From assembly GCF_000372725.1 (NCBI RefSeq), contig NW_005199770.1:28788-92787 (forward strand): a stretch of DNA of 64,000 bases. The letters are read 5' to 3'. Shown here piece by piece: positions 10,360 through 20,929 of the stretch (positions within the stretch are counted from its first letter, which is position 1; each line of letters begins with the position of its first letter). The notes beneath the pieces were generated by a model, which was not told where the DNA came from, ran no database searches, and worked only from the letters and a program-made list of their open reading frames with translations. Origin of the DNA: Emiliania huxleyi CCMP1516. Lineage: Eukaryota; Haptophyta; Isochrysidales; Noelaerhabdaceae. The translations under genes were made by a program, and so were the position numbers.

Positions 10360-10814
10360 TTGGCGTGCCGTGTGAATGACGCCAGCCACGCGGGTGCAGC
10401 CAACTCACGCCACCTCCAGGCTACAGGTTCTGCACACATCCTCTTCACCAAAGACCCTCTTTTGCGCGCAGGTTCGCGCCTCACATCTCGATGTGGCCGC
10501 GCTGGGACCCCACTGCAGCGGCGCTCTGTCGCAGACGACCCGAGGACGACCCGAGACGGGCCCGAGACGATTCGAGACTGCGCGAGATCATAGGCGCTCG
10601 GGCGCGACAACCCGCTCGACGCCGTCTTCTCCGAGGCGCCTCTGCCCCTTCTCTGCCCCTTCACCACGCTGCCACTTCTCTGCCTTCACCACTCTGCCGC
10701 TTCTCTGCCGCTTCTCTGCCACTCCTCGGCTACCTCTTTGCCGCTACCCCCACCGTGCTGCCATTTCCCAGCACACTAGCGTGGGGGGAGACGTTTTGCC
10801 TCGCCTCGGCGCAG

Positions 10815-11546
10815 GCGCAAGAGGACGAGCCGGCCGCCGCCGCGCGCGCCGAGGAGCGACGCCGCCAAGCGGCCCTCTTCCGGCAGCAGCAAGAGGCGAC
10901 CCACCCCCTGCCGCCGCCCCCGCCCGCACACCACCCACACCCCAACCCTCGCAGCCCCTCCCCCTCACCTCCCCCGCAACTGCCTGCTCATGCGCACCGA
11001 GCTTTTGAAGGCCGCGGGGCTCCTGCCTGGAGACACCCTCACCCTCACCGCACCACGCTTACCTCACCCTCACCCCACCTCCCTCCCGCCCCATCCTTGC
11101 CCGCCAGGCGCGCGAGGAGGAGCGCCGCCAGTGGATGCAAGGGGTGGTCGTCCGGCGGCGGGCGGCCCGCGAGGCGTTTGTCCAGATGTGACACCATCTA
11201 GCATCCCCGTCTTGGCTACCAGCAGAGAGCTACACGCTTCTCTCGCGCGGGTCCAAAAGAGAGAGGGGGGGAGATAGGACAGCGCACGGGTCTGTGTCTT
11301 CACGCCCTCGCCGCTGCGCGCTCACCCCAGGCGCGCATGGTGTCGATGGAGGAGCGGCGCGCGCTCCGCGATGACGGATGGGGCGTCGCCCAGCAGCTGC
11401 CGAGCGGCGAGCGCCGCTGGCACGACTTCGACTCGCGCCCGCCCTCGTGGCGCCGGCAGCAAGAGCCGCAAGAGCCGCCGAGGCAGCGCCGCCGCGTGAT
11501 CGACGAGGGCGAGTGGCCGCCGGTGGACTTTCTAGATGGCGGTTAG
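10815..11546 (+). CDS. Charged coiled-coil protein, at least three GC-AG-linked exons
   Basis: Exons 10815-10895 (27 codons), 11108-11173 (22 codons) and 11331-11546 (72 codons with TAG), all phase 0, each joined as GAG|GCG. The product reads ARAEERRRQAALFRQQQE, then AREEERRQWMQG, then ARMVSMEERRALRDDGWG and ends EWPPVDFLDGG. This is an arginine/glutamate-rich helix followed by an aromatic tail; no family recognised. The start is unresolved; an ATG at 10491 (MWPRWDPTAAALCRR) is a candidate first exon but I could not link it. Consistent phases and the same acceptor sequence at three borders are the evidence. Confidence 0.5.
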
Positions 11547-11689
11547 TCCATTAGGTAGGAGAGAGGTAGGTAGAGAGGTGAGGACACAGTCTGGCCAGCG
11601 ACTGACTGGACACCATGGGACACAAGCGGCACACAGGGGACACTCGAGGCGCCGACGACTGCATTTCTCTCTCATTGCGCCTGCTTGGC

Positions 11690-11970
11690 CTTCGAGTACT
11701 TTTGCTTGGCCTTCGAGTACTTTCTGTACGCGGCATGGCCAGTATGCTGCTTCCCCGACTCGTCTGAGGCCACCCCAACCACTCACTATTCGTTTACCTA
11801 CACTAAGCTAGTACGACACCTCCCAGCACGCGAGGACGACAGTCTCTGCAAAGTTGCCGTCGGCTGCTTGTATGCTGGAGCAGCTCGCCGACGCAGCCGC
11901 CGCCTCCGCCCACCTTTCGAGCGGAGAGCAAGCAGCCTCCGCCTCCGCCCACCTTTCGAGCGGAGAGCAA
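11690..11970. repeat. Two short tandem duplications
   Basis: An 18-bp unit (TTGGCCTTCGAGTACTTT) is repeated at 11689-11726, and a roughly 33-bp unit containing CCACCTTTCGAGCGGAGAGC is repeated at 11900-11970; the second duplicates HLSSGEQ inside the gene that follows. Confidence 0.8.
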
Positions 11971-12992
11971 GACGGCCCTCACTATTACGTCACCGTGCCA
12001 GCCTCGTCGGTCCGCAAGCTCTGCGACGACGACGAGCGCGACGCCAGCAGTAGCGAGACGGAGCTGCGGTTCCAGGTCGGGGACGAGGTGATCGCGTCGG
12101 TCGCGTCAAAGCAGTAGGTCAACGGCGTCGTCACGCAGCAGTGGTACAACGACCCCTACTGGGAAGACCGCGAGGAGCGCGTGCCACATACCAAATCCGC
12201 CTGTTCGGGCTGAACTCCAAGCTGATCTGGTGCCCTGTGGACGACGACTGCGTCGTCAGGGCAGCCACGGAGGAGAACTTCCGCGCGCTGGGGGCAAAGA
12301 GGCTGCCGCCACCTCCGGAGCACAAGAAGAACCAGATCGCACTGTACGACGCGCTCGACGCCGATCCTGGAGGCGGCTGGCCCGGCCAGTGCTCCTGCTG
12401 TGAGAAGGGTAGCTGCGACCGGGCGACGCGGCTGCGGAAGAAGCTCGAGGAGCGGCGGCGGCAGATGCAGCCCTGCCAGGACGACGCCGTCAGCGGGAGC
12501 GATAGCAGCGGCGAGTGCGGCGGCCCAGCCAAGGCCGCCGGCGCGAACCTCGACAGCCTGATGGCGTGGATCAATGAGGAGAGCGCAGCTGGTGGCGCGG
12601 CTCAAAAGAAGCGGACGAAGAAGAAGCAGCGGCAGCAGCGGAAGCAGGAGCAGGAGCAGCAGCGGGGAGAGGAGGAGGGGGAGCAGCAGCAGGGCGGACA
12701 GGAGCAGCTGCTGGCGGTGGTGGCGGAAGAGCAGCCGCTGCCGCCGCAACAGCAGCAGCCGCAGCAGCAGGCGCAAGTGCTGGGAGACTGCTCGGATGAC
12801 GACATCGAGAGCTTTGAGAGGCAGCTGCAGCTGGGCGGCGCCAGCTCCCGCCCAGTGCACCGGCGGCTGCCGCTGAAGCCCGACGTCCGATGGGCGCTCA
12901 TCAGGATGTGCGACTCCATGACGAGCATTGCTCCTCACTCTCACCGGCCACCACCCGACCGCTGCGCGGGCAGGGTGTGCCCGGCACATTGA
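11854..12992 (+). pseudogene. SH3-like/WY-domain protein gene with an in-frame TAG and a frameshift
   Basis: One frame reads HYYVTVPASSVRKL and FQVGDEVIASVASKQ, then TAG (12115-12117), then VNGVVTQQWYNDPYW. About 60 nt later the frame shifts to YQIRLFGLNSKLIWCPVDDD. Together this is the GDxV...W..G.VV...WY...APYQ..L....I..P.DDD pattern of an SH3-like domain seen in algal proteins; the TAG sits where that family has Trp (TGG to TAG). Downstream: a cysteine cluster (CSCCEKGSC), a basic KKRTKKKQRQQRK run, Q-rich and E-rich tracts and a conserved-looking tail (DDDIESFERQLQL). Two disruptions make it a likely pseudogene, although sequencing errors are possible. Confidence 0.6.
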
Positions 12993-13319
12993 GGAGCTCG
13001 ATGCCCCCCCGGAATAGGACGTGTGCACCTCATGGTTTGTGAGAGGCTCTTGTGGAATATTCGTGGGAGAGAGTAACAGAGTTACATACTGTGGGGAGCA
13101 GCAGTGCAGTGATGGAGCTGTTAAGAGCTGAGCCTCTGGGTTCGTGTAGCGCAGAGGCCCCCGCGGGCCGCTCACTCAAGCAAAGGGGTGCCTCCCATTG
13201 AGTCTCTAGATAGAGCGCGCGCATCGACCCCATCGATCGTGAGCGCGGTAGGCTTTCCGGTCGTTCGTGTAGTCACCGTGTAGCCGGCGGAGCCGCCAAA
13301 ACCTGCTCGGCAGACTCCT

Positions 13320-13385
13320 GATTCGCCTCCAGCCGCCGCAGCCGCCGCAGCCACAGCCGCGGCCGCAGCCGCCGCAGCCGCCACT
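13320..13385. repeat. GCCGCA trinucleotide/hexanucleotide run
   Basis: Imperfect repeats of GCCGCA with a few interruptions (CCACAGCCGCGG). It would encode poly-Ala or poly-Gln/Pro depending on frame, but no gene is attached to it. Confidence 0.85.
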
Positions 13386-13564
13386 GACCTAGTATCCCCT
13401 ACCTACCCAGTACCCGAATCCACCATAAAAAGAAATACATTTGGGTTGACTTGGGCCTTGTTAGAACCGCCTTCGCGCCCTCTACTGCCCCATGTACTTG
13501 GTTCGCCCCGCAAAAGTCTTTTTCGCCCCGGTTAGGTTCGTGGTTAGGTTGACCCCCCACATTT

Positions 13565-13645
13565 CCCTGTGTGGTGGCGGCGTGCCGTCCTCCCATCCCT
13601 CCCTTGGGTTGTATGTTGTATTTCTTTCTTTCTTTAGGGCTCTCT
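13565..13645. repeat. Dispersed repeat, copy 1
   Basis: Shares blocks GGCGGCGTGC, GTCCTCCCAT, CCTCCCTTGGGTTGT and TTTCTTTCTTT with the reverse complement of about 40985-41075. Copies are diverged by eye. The minus-strand translation keeps NPREGWEDGTPP against NPREEWEDSTPP in the other copy, so it may be the remnant of a coding repeat. Confidence 0.55.
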
Positions 13646-14534
13646 TGCCCGCAACCCGATCCCGATTAAACGGCGCAACGCGAAATGTACCACACAACAT
13701 AGAACAAAACGCGGTCGCGCCTCGGACGCACGGCACACCGCGCCGCTCTCCGGAACTAGACAGAGCTCGCAGCTGCAAAGGGTTGGAGAGAAGGCGACAG
13801 GCGTTTGGCCGAGCAGCGAGGGTTGGCCCCGCAGCTCAAATTCAGTTCCCGGCTGCAGACCCTTCCATCCCCTCCAGGATTGGGCGGGAGGTGGCCGCCC
13901 GAGCGACGGGGGGCACGAGCAGCGAGGAGCCCCCGCTTGGCCGGCGCTTGCTTGCACAGAGGGGCGAGGGGGGCAGTGCCGCCACGGGTGGCAGCAGCGG
14001 GCCTGGTGCGGGGGCGAGGCGCGGCAGGTGGGGCGCCGCTTGCAGCGGGGCGCCTCTGACCGCCGCGAACGGGTCGCGCGGCTGGCGCCGAAACGCAATC
14101 TCTAGGCCAGCACAAAGACTTGGAAAAATCTATCTCTCTCTCTCCGTTCATGTTCGTACGCACCGCTCTACTCTATGTACCTGTCCGGCCCGAGTTTTGA
14201 TTGTGCCTCGCGCATCGGACGTTTGCGAGCGGTGCCCCCCCTGCCGGCGTCGGAAGCAGCTGCTGCCTCCCTCGCTCACGCCACTGCCGCCGCCTTGGCG
14301 CTTGGCAATTGGCAGCCAAAGGCCAGCCGCCCATCCCGCGCTGTCAAGCTGAACGCCGCGAACGCCGTGAGGAGCAGAATCCCCGATGACGGAGGCATCA
14401 TGGGTGAAAGAGTCGTCGCGCGGGCCCTCAAGCGCTTTTGAGACACGCATCCGATGCCATGCTCAGCGTGGAGCGTCGGGAAACCCGCACAAGATGAGGA
14501 ACTCGAGCACAGGCCGTCCCTGCTCTAGCTCGCC

Positions 14535-14747
14535 TTGGGTTTCGCACTCGAGGCTTGCTGCGAAGCGATCTGGCGCTTGCTCAAGGAGGACATCGCTCCT
14601 AAGGCGCTCGGCATTGGGCAAGACGGGGAGAAGCCGCCCTTCTACGACTTAGGCGCGCACGGCTGGAATGGTACAGCGTGGCGCACGCTGCTGTCTATGT
14701 GGCGAGCAACGAGGCGGAGGCGCCAGGATTCGGTTATGAGCAGGTGA
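14535..14747 (+). CDS. Weak hypothetical open frame
   Basis: Seventy codons with some protein-like composition (CCEAIWRLLKEDIAPKAL, KPPFYDLGAHGWNGTAW), followed by two tandem copies of a TTCGGTTATGAGCAGGT unit at 14741-14785. No family recognised; could be a gene fragment or chance. The stretch from 14748 to 15334 holds only this repeat, a CTGTCAGGTTTG doublet at 14925-14950 and no supported gene. Confidence 0.2.
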   Translation: MGFALEACCEAIWRLLKEDIAPKALGIGQDGEKPPFYDLGAHGWNGTAWRTLLSMWRATRRRRQDSVMSR

Positions 14748-15334
14748 GGGGCTCAGAGTTCGGTTATGAGCAGGTAGGGGATTTTCCCACCCGAGAGAAA
14801 ATGGGTGGGATGGACTCAGAATACCTCCCTCTGCACGCCCCGACCGGTTCCCACCCGCTCCGCGCATTTTTCCACAAGTTTTGACCCTTATGAGCCGCCA
14901 GGGCCGCTTCGACCATTCTTTTTTGCTGTCAGGTTTGCTGTCAGGTTTGGGGCGACACAGGTGGAGAGGCGTAGCGGCCGGCAGGCTTCCATAAGGGCGA
15001 GGCGACAGGCCGACGCCGCTCCGGCGGACGAGTCCGAGGAAGAGTCCGGGCAGGAGGGCGACGGCTTCACATCGTCTGGCTGGGGCAAGTCGCGTACCGC
15101 TAGTCCGCCACTCAGGCAGGGCAGCGAGCCAGCGACAACCTGCGAGGGGCCGAGGGCGGGGTGGTTGGCGCCCTTGCAGATTGCGGCGATGGGCGCACCA
15201 CGCTGCCGAGCGACAACCCAGGGGTATTGGTCGTACATGTAGTTTCTTTTTTCCGCCGTCGCAAAATCTTTTTTCTGCGTTCAATCGTTGCTCGAGGTCG
15301 TCACACAAGCAACTTGGCAGCACCCGCCGGCGCG

Positions 15335-15832
15335 ATGGAGGCCAAGCTCTCACAAAGCCTCGACGACATCGTCGCCGCGAGTAGACGAGAGAGCGGCGGC
15401 GGCACGAAGCGGCGGCACCAGACGAGGACGCCGATTGCGAAAGCCTCGCGCGGCGACACCATCTTCTCGCAGCTGGGAGGCAAGACCGGCGGCCGTCCCG
15501 CCGCAGCGAAGCAAGCCTTGCGGAAGCACGTCCAGCGGAAGCGCGACACTGCCACCGGCGAAACGGTGATTCGGTTCTACGAAACGGACGCCGTCAGGAT
15601 CGGCACCGATGACATCGTGCTCAGCAGCGGAGGGTACTCGAACGACGTGACGCGCCGCTGCATCAACGACGCATTGTCCAACTACGTCTTCAGCGTCAAG
15701 CAAAGCCTCAGCGGGGACTCGTTCGTCTTCGACGGCCGCACTCGCCTCGTGCGATTTACCGACGGCATCGTGCTGAGTGGCGCTGCGAGGGAGCTCAAGG
15801 AGCGCGAGCAGCGCGGCCACTGGCGGGGCTAG
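15335..15832 (+). CDS. UAP56-binding-motif protein, candidate mRNA-export adaptor
   Basis: ATG at 15335 to TAG at 15832, 165 aa. The frame is open further upstream, but this start puts KLSQSLDDIVAASRR at residues 4-18. SLDDI is the core of the UAP56-binding motif of ALYREF, UIF and related adaptors, which recruit the DEAD-box helicase UAP56/Sub2 to mRNPs. The middle is basic (TKRRHQTRT, QALRKHVQRKRD), suited to RNA binding. The C-terminal half (VIRFYETDAVRIGTDDIVLS ... DGRTRLVRFTDGIVL) looks like a compact beta domain that I cannot name. Role in nuclear mRNA export is inferred from the motif alone. Confidence 0.6.
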   Translation: MEAKLSQSLDDIVAASRRESGGGTKRRHQTRTPIAKASRGDTIFSQLGGKTGGRPAAAKQALRKHVQRKRDTATGETVIRFYETDAVRIGTDDIVLSSGGYSNDVTRRCINDALSNYVFSVKQSLSGDSFVFDGRTRLVRFTDGIVLSGAARELKEREQRGHWRG

Positions 15833-16345
15833 CCAGTTGCGGACTGTCGACTGTGCCTTTCTTCGGATGTAGGCAGAGCGGCCGTCATCGCTGCGGGAGC
15901 GAGCCATCGGCTTCTACCTGCGCATGGGCGGAGGCAGAATTCCATCGGCATAGCTTCTGTCTTAGAGAGCTCTTTCCTGCATTTCCCCTCGTAAGTCGTA
16001 TAGTCGTTCTTGCTGCTCTCGCGCCATGCTGTCCCGGGCACGCGGCCGCCGGAGTGTCCCGTAAGAAGTTTTGGACCTTCTACAGTCATCTTATAGCGCC
16101 GCGGCGCGCGGCACGACTAGATCGTACGGCTCTAGTGGAGCGTCCTAGGGAGCGTCCAGCCGCGGCGCGCGGCGCGGCCGCGTCGCGCGTGCGGCGTGGG
16201 CGTGGGACGGAGCTTGGTGGTTGGTGCACTGAGTGGTGACTGGTGAGAGCAGCGGCGAGCGGGACACACATGCCCCAGCCAGTGTCAGTGGATGGAGGTC
16301 GTACTCGGCCGCAGCGCGCGGCCCTCGCGGCAGGCCCTCGCCTCT
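15833..16345. other. Short intergenic region between a plus-strand and a minus-strand gene
   Basis: Convergent 3' regions of the UAP56-motif gene and the F-box/RCC1 gene. A CGCGGCGCGCGGC motif occurs at 16099 and again at 16161. No gene seen. Confidence 0.5.
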
Positions 16346-16823
16346 TCACACGGGGTACGGGCACACGGCTCCCGCCCGCGCCTCCGCGACTTCGGCCGCC
16401 CACACCTCGATCTTCTTTGGCAGCGACTGGTTGGACTCGTCCTCTCCGTGGCCGAGGCACAGCCCGCGGCCGTACCCCCAGCTGAAGACGGCGCCCTCGG
16501 CGGTAGCGGCGAGGCTGTGGCTGTTCCCTGCCGCCACGGCGACCACGCGCCGCCCCGAGAGCGCCTCGACCCTCTTCGGCCGTCCCTGGTTCTCCTCGGT
16601 GCCGTGGCCGAGCTGCCTCGTCTTGCCGTCGCCCCACGACCAGACGTCGCCTGCAGGGACGGGTCGGGGGAGCGCTCAGGGCAAGGGGCGCGAATCGCTG
16701 TCGCGTTTCGAATCCACCGGGCTGACGGCCTCCCTTCCCACCAGCCTATCTGCTTCTGAGACCTCTCGGGCTGTGTGTGTTGTGTGTGCGTGTGTGTGTA
16801 TGCGTGCGTGCGTGCGTGCGTGC

Positions 16824-16855
<32 letters not shown>

Positions 16856-19315
16856 CCGAAGTGAGGCGGCGCCGTCGGCGGTGATGGCGAGGTTGTGCTT
16901 CTAGCCGACCGCCACCGCGACGACCCGCCGCCCCGCCAACGCCTAGAGAAGAGAGCAGCAAGGCGCCCCCTCACTCGTGGGGGTCGGGGGGAGGCGGCAA
17001 GGTCGCCGCGCCAAGCCAGACGCCTCGACCCTCTTTGGCAGCAGCTGGTGCAGCTGGCCGCACCCGCCTCCCACCGCCCAGCCGCACTGCGGGCATCCGT
17101 GCCCCACCTACGCCGCGTGGACGTCGGGTGAGCCGAGATTTAGCCGAGATTTAGCCGAGAGGGGCCGAGAGGGGCCGAGAGGGGCCGAGAGGGGCCGAGA
17201 GGGGCCGAGAGGGGCCGAGAGGGGCCGAGAGGAGGAGCCGAGAGGAGCCTCGAGAGGAGCCAAGAGGAGCCTCGAGAGGAGCCGAGAGGAACCTCGAGAG
17301 GAGCCGAGAGGAGCCTCGAGAGGGGCCGAGAGGAGCCTCGAGAGGAGCCGAGAGGAGCCTCGAGAGGAGCCGAGAGGAGCCTCGAGAGGAGCCTCGAGGA
17401 GCCGAGAGGAGAGCCGAGAGGAGCCGAGAGGAGAGCCTCGAGGAGCCGAGAGGAGAGCCGAGAGGAGCCGAGAGGAGCCAAGAGGAGCCGAGGCGAGCCG
17501 AGGCGAGCCGAGAAGAGCCGAGAGGAGCCGAGAGGAGCCGAGAGGAGCCGAGGTTTCGCCTGCGCCGCGTGGCCCCAGGACCAGACGGCTCCGTCGGCGG
17601 TGATGGCGAGGCTGTGCATCCCGCCCGCAGACACGCCGACCACGCGCATGCCGCGCAGCGCCTCGACCCTCTCGGGCCTGCGGCGAGGCAGAGCGAGGTG
17701 AGGCGAGGCAGAGCGAGGTGAGGCGAGGCAGAGCGAGGTGAGGCGAGGCGTGGGGACGGGTCCGAGGAAGTGAGGTTGCTCACTGCTAGGCGAGAGGAGC
17801 TTCAGGCGACCTCCACGCGCAGCCAGTAGCACGGCGTGCCCTAGCGGTGGCGGCCTCGCAAGGGGGGTGCACCACGCCCGGGGCCTGGCTGTCTGCATCT
17901 ATGCCAGAGGCGCCTCGCGTGGTTCTCATAGTCGCCGAGCCCGAGCTGCCCCTGTGCGCCGTACCCCCAGCTGAAGACGGCGCCGTCGGACGTGAGGGCG
18001 AGGCAGTGCGCGCCGCCCGCCTACCGCCACCGCCTGGCTCAGGGAACGCTCCTGCGGGGGAAGAGGCTGATGGCGGCCGCCCGGCGCCGAGACGGCGACG
18101 ACGCGCTGCGAGTCGAGCGCCGCGATCCTTTGAGGGAGCCTGATGCGTCGCGGGAAGTGGTTCGCCTCTCATCCCGTCGAGTGCGGGGGTCGTGTGCCCC
18201 TTGCCCCCCCCCCCCCTCCCCGCCCCGCCCCGCCCCGCCCTCTCGCAGGACTGCACGGTGTTGAAGGGGTGTGCAAGGCTGGAGAAAAGAGCGCGCCTCT
18301 GGTTTTGGTAGTCTCCGTGGCCGAGGCGCCCGTCCGTCCCCACGCCCCAGCTCCAGACGCCTCCGCCGGCGGTGATTGCGACGCCGTGGCTCCCTCCCGC
18401 CGACACCGCCCTCACGCGGAGGCCGGCAAAGGCGTCGATCTCCCGCGGCTGCGGCTGGTGCGCCTCGTCGCCATGGCCGGAGCAGGCGCCGCTGCCCCAG
18501 CTCCAGAGGCCTCCGCGGGCGGTCAGGGCGTAGCTGCAGCGGGGACCCGCCGAGACGCTCACCACGCGCTCGCCGTCGAGCGGGGAGGCGAGTCGGGTCG
18601 GCGTCATGAGCTGCCGCACTCCCTCGCCGTGCCCGAGGAGGGCGGGGAGGTATGCCGCCTGGCCGCGGAGGAGGGAGCGGGGCGCGGGCTCATGACGGAG
18701 GGAGCGGGGCCACGGAGGGACAGACTGTGCCGATCAGCGTGGCCGAGCGCGAGCCGACCGGGGCGGCGGCAGTGAGGACGGAGGTGGCGGCAGTGGCTGA
18801 GAGGAGGGGCAGCGGAGAGAGGCGGCGGCGGTAAGAGAGGCAGGCAGCAAGCGGCGGTGATAAGAGAGGTAGGCAGCAGGCAGCACCTTGCCACATGACG
18901 AGAGCCGCGCATGTTCGTCGACAAAGATGCTGTGGGCACTGCCCGCAGCGATGCGCTGGTGACGGTTGGCGTTGTGCATCAGCGCGACGAAGAGCCGCCA
19001 TTTTTTAGGGCACTCGCCCTCGGGAGCGTTAGGCACCTCGTAGCCGCCCTCCTGCTCGCGCAAGCGCATGCCCTCGTCCGCGAGCGAATCACGAAAGACG
19101 CGCGAGACGGCAGCAGTCCAAGCGACGTCGACCGCGCTGTCGAGGAGCGAGATGATGCGAATGAGGAGCTCAAAGGGAAGCGCGAGGAGCAGCGATGTTG
19201 CAGCGGTCGGCGGCGACGCTGACGGGCGGCGACGGGTGAGTAGAAGCAGTGGCTAGGCGGTGCGGCGAGCGCCCGTGGCCGGCGGCGGTGGCGTCGAGAT
19301 CGGCGGCGTAGCCAT
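16346..19315 (-). CDS. F-box/RCC1-repeat protein, nine exons
   Basis: Exons 19315-19273, 19218-18887, 18658-18297, 18139-18088, 18020-17914, 17677-17560, 17107-17024, 16942-16873, 16650-16346; phases fit throughout, total 491 codons. The start MATPPISTPPPP was chosen because its GC donor restores phase. Residues about 26-60 (LALPFELLIRIISLLDSAVD, AAVSRVFRDSL) look like an F-box. The rest is RCC1 repeats, e.g. RVRAVSAGGSHGVAITAGGG, VWSWGVGTDGRLGHGDYQNQ, AVFSWGYGAQGQLGLGDYEN, SWGDGKTRQLGHGTEENQ: a beta-propeller. F-box plus RCC1 suggests an SCF substrate receptor (inference). Seven of eight introns are GC-AG. Odd: exon 8 has an in-frame TAG (16903-16901) at AVG[TAG]KHNLAITADG, where RCC1 repeats often have Trp; the gene may be inactive or the base wrong. 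Confidence 0.8.
16771..16856. repeat. (TG)n/(TGCG)n microsatellite in an RCC1 intron
   Basis: Mixed TGTG and TGCG runs within the intron 16872-16651. A similar array lies at 42160-42260, also next to a minus-strand exon border. Confidence 0.9.
17142..17558. repeat. GAGCCGAGAG minisatellite filling an RCC1 intron
   Basis: More than 30 imperfect GGAGCCGAGA/GGGGCCGAGA units, almost pure purine plus CC on the plus strand, occupying nearly all of the 452-nt intron 17559-17108. A second short array (GAGGTGAGGCGAGGCAGAGC units, 17690-17752) lies in the preceding intron. Confidence 0.9.
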
Positions 19316-19730
19316 GTTCCTTGCTGCATTCTCCTGCAGCAGAGTTATGCAGAGATCATGGCACAGCCAAAACGGGATTTTTTCGTCCTTTTTTCGCGTT
19401 CTACTTGACGCAAAAAACGGGGACGGGCTGCAGATGCAGCGGCTGTCCGTCGTTCTCACCCACCGCTGTGGCGTGGCACACGGTGAACGAGCTAGCGTGC
19501 GGGGAGAGCGGCATTGTGCACGGAGCTAACTAAGTAAGAGACTGAGTAAGTGCATTACCGTTCTCAATCAAGAGAGAGAGATTTTGTTTGTCAATCAATG
19601 GAGTCGCTAAGGCGGCTCCGGTGGTGTGCCTGTAACACACCATACTACTGCGCTTGGACGCACGCGTGTGTACTTGTTACGTGAAAACCCGCTGGGACCC
19701 GGACGCCAGCACACACGGCTAGATATCATG
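19316..19730. other. Intergenic region upstream of the F-box/RCC1 gene
   Basis: About 415 bp separating divergent units. Carries an AGAGAGAGA run at 19572 and no supported gene. It would contain the promoter of the minus-strand F-box/RCC1 gene, but no element is recognisable. Confidence 0.4.
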
Positions 19731-19865
19731 GCGGGCCGCCTAGGCCCTGGGGCCGGAGGTAGAGTCGGTGATGGTGCCGCGCGCGGCGCGGGCTTCGCTG
19801 TCGGGAGCGTTTAGGGCGGGGTCGGGGAAGGGGGGTGGGGTCGGTCGCGTCGGTGGCTGCGCGGC

Positions 19866-20002
19866 GGTGGCCGCGGGGGGGGCTGGCGCTGGCCGCGCTC
19901 GCTGTCCTGCTCGGGTTTGGCGCCCTCATCGTGCTGATTGGGAGCGTGCCGCTGCCCGATGATGCGGCGGAGGGCGGGGAGGATTCGAAGAAGGAGGACT
20001 AG
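19866..20002 (+). CDS. C-terminal exon of a small single-pass membrane protein
   Basis: A frame ending in TAG at 20000-20002 reads LALAALAVLLGFGALIVLIG and then VPLPDDAAEGGEDSKKED: one clear transmembrane helix followed by an acidic tail with KK near the end. The start is unresolved; an upstream ATG at 19728 (MAGRLGPGAGGRVGDG) stops after 29 codons and could be exon 1 if a GT intron near 19812 is used. Family not recognised. Position of the tail suggests an endomembrane protein (inference). Confidence 0.4.
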
Positions 20003-20453
20003 CGGCCGCGCGAGCTATGTCTCCTCTCGTTTGCGCGATGGCGGGGGCGGGGAGAGTAGGGGAAGGGAGGCTGCGGAGCGTGGAGAGTTTTGCGGCGTGT
20101 AGTATTGCGTGGATGCGCAGACGAGAGGCGCGCGCAGGGGCAGGGGGCGACGCTCGGAGCCGCTGTAGACGAGCGATAGCTTTTAGTGCTTACCGCGGCC
20201 AAGTGTTAACTTCAAAAAAGAAAAAAGCGTCGGTCTCGACGCCTTCAGCGGCGAGGCGCGGTTGAGCACTTGGAGCGACTCAGAGGTTGAGCACAAGGCG
20301 AGCCTTGGCCTGCCTCGGCGGCGCCCGATCTGATGCTGGCTGCGCCACGGGCGACGGCGAGACTGCTGCTACTGCTGCTGAGCGGCCGACTGCAGACGAG
20401 CCACGCAGGTTGCTGCTTCGCCCACAGCCGCCCGCGCCTTGCTCAAACTGACT
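20003..20453. other. Intergenic stretch without a supported gene
   Basis: GC-rich with an A-rich patch (TTCAAAAAAGAAAAAAG near 20212). No coding signal stands out on either strand. Confidence 0.4.
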
Positions 20454-20780
20454 ATGGTTACGCCCCTCCCTGCTGCAGCAAACGGCATCAACTTTCTTGG
20501 CCAGAACAAGGAGACCAGACAGGTGGAAGTCAGATGGACCGTCTTGCCGCAGCCATCAGTTGGGTACCGGCTGTACGTGGAACAGGACCGAACAGGACGC
20601 GACAGCTTCGTTGCGCTCAAGCTTCACTCGATGACTTTGTACCAGTCGCTCGCAGTGGCCGACACATCGGCTACCTTCGAGGTCGAGAATGGAGGGAAGT
20701 ACAACGTATACCTCTATGCGATCGATACAGTCTCCTGCGAAACCTGCCTCGACGCCGCAGGCGGGTATAAAACTTGTAGG
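20454..20780 (+). CDS. Fibronectin type III-like domain exon
   Basis: From ATG 20454 the frame reads ANGINFLGQNKETRQVEVRW, VGYRLYVEQDRTG and NGGKYNVYLYAIDTVSC. The alternation ...VEVRW...YRLYVE...V.NG..Y.VYLYAID is typical of an FN3 beta sandwich. The frame continues as low-complexity sequence after KTC at about 20776, so an exon end there is likely. FN3 followed by GCC2/GCC3 cysteine repeats would make a secreted or surface protein, but the adjacent cysteine repeats (20930-21250) are on the opposite strand. Confidence 0.5.
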
Positions 20781-20929
20781 CGGGGGTCGGGGAGGGGCGG
20801 CGAGGGCGGCTCCGCCGCAGACATGGGGCCGAGCAGCGTGCTGCAAACGGGCGGCGAGCTGGGAGGGCTCAGGGGCGTGGCGTGGTGGTGGGGTGAGGCG
20901 ATCAAGAGCCTTCGGTCTACGGCCAGCTG

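Larger units (their letters stand above)
12993..14534. other. Intergenic stretch with a GCC/GCA-rich run and a dispersed repeat
   Basis: Contains the trinucleotide-rich run at 13320-13385 and the dispersed repeat at about 13565-13645. The long open frames at 13492-14352 and its antisense lack protein-like features. No gene supported. Confidence 0.5.

Noticed and set aside
13492-14352. 286-codon frame as a gene
   Set aside because: Composition resembles its antisense frames, no domain, no consistent start, crosses a dispersed repeat.
12115-16903. UAG reassigned to tryptophan
   Set aside because: UAG also ends several genes here (15832, 20002, 11546, VPS50 at 4491), so reassignment is unlikely; point mutation or error is simpler.
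16233-16904. Plus-strand frame over the RCC1 gene's end
   Set aside because: Shadow of the minus-strand RCC1 exons and a TG microsatellite.
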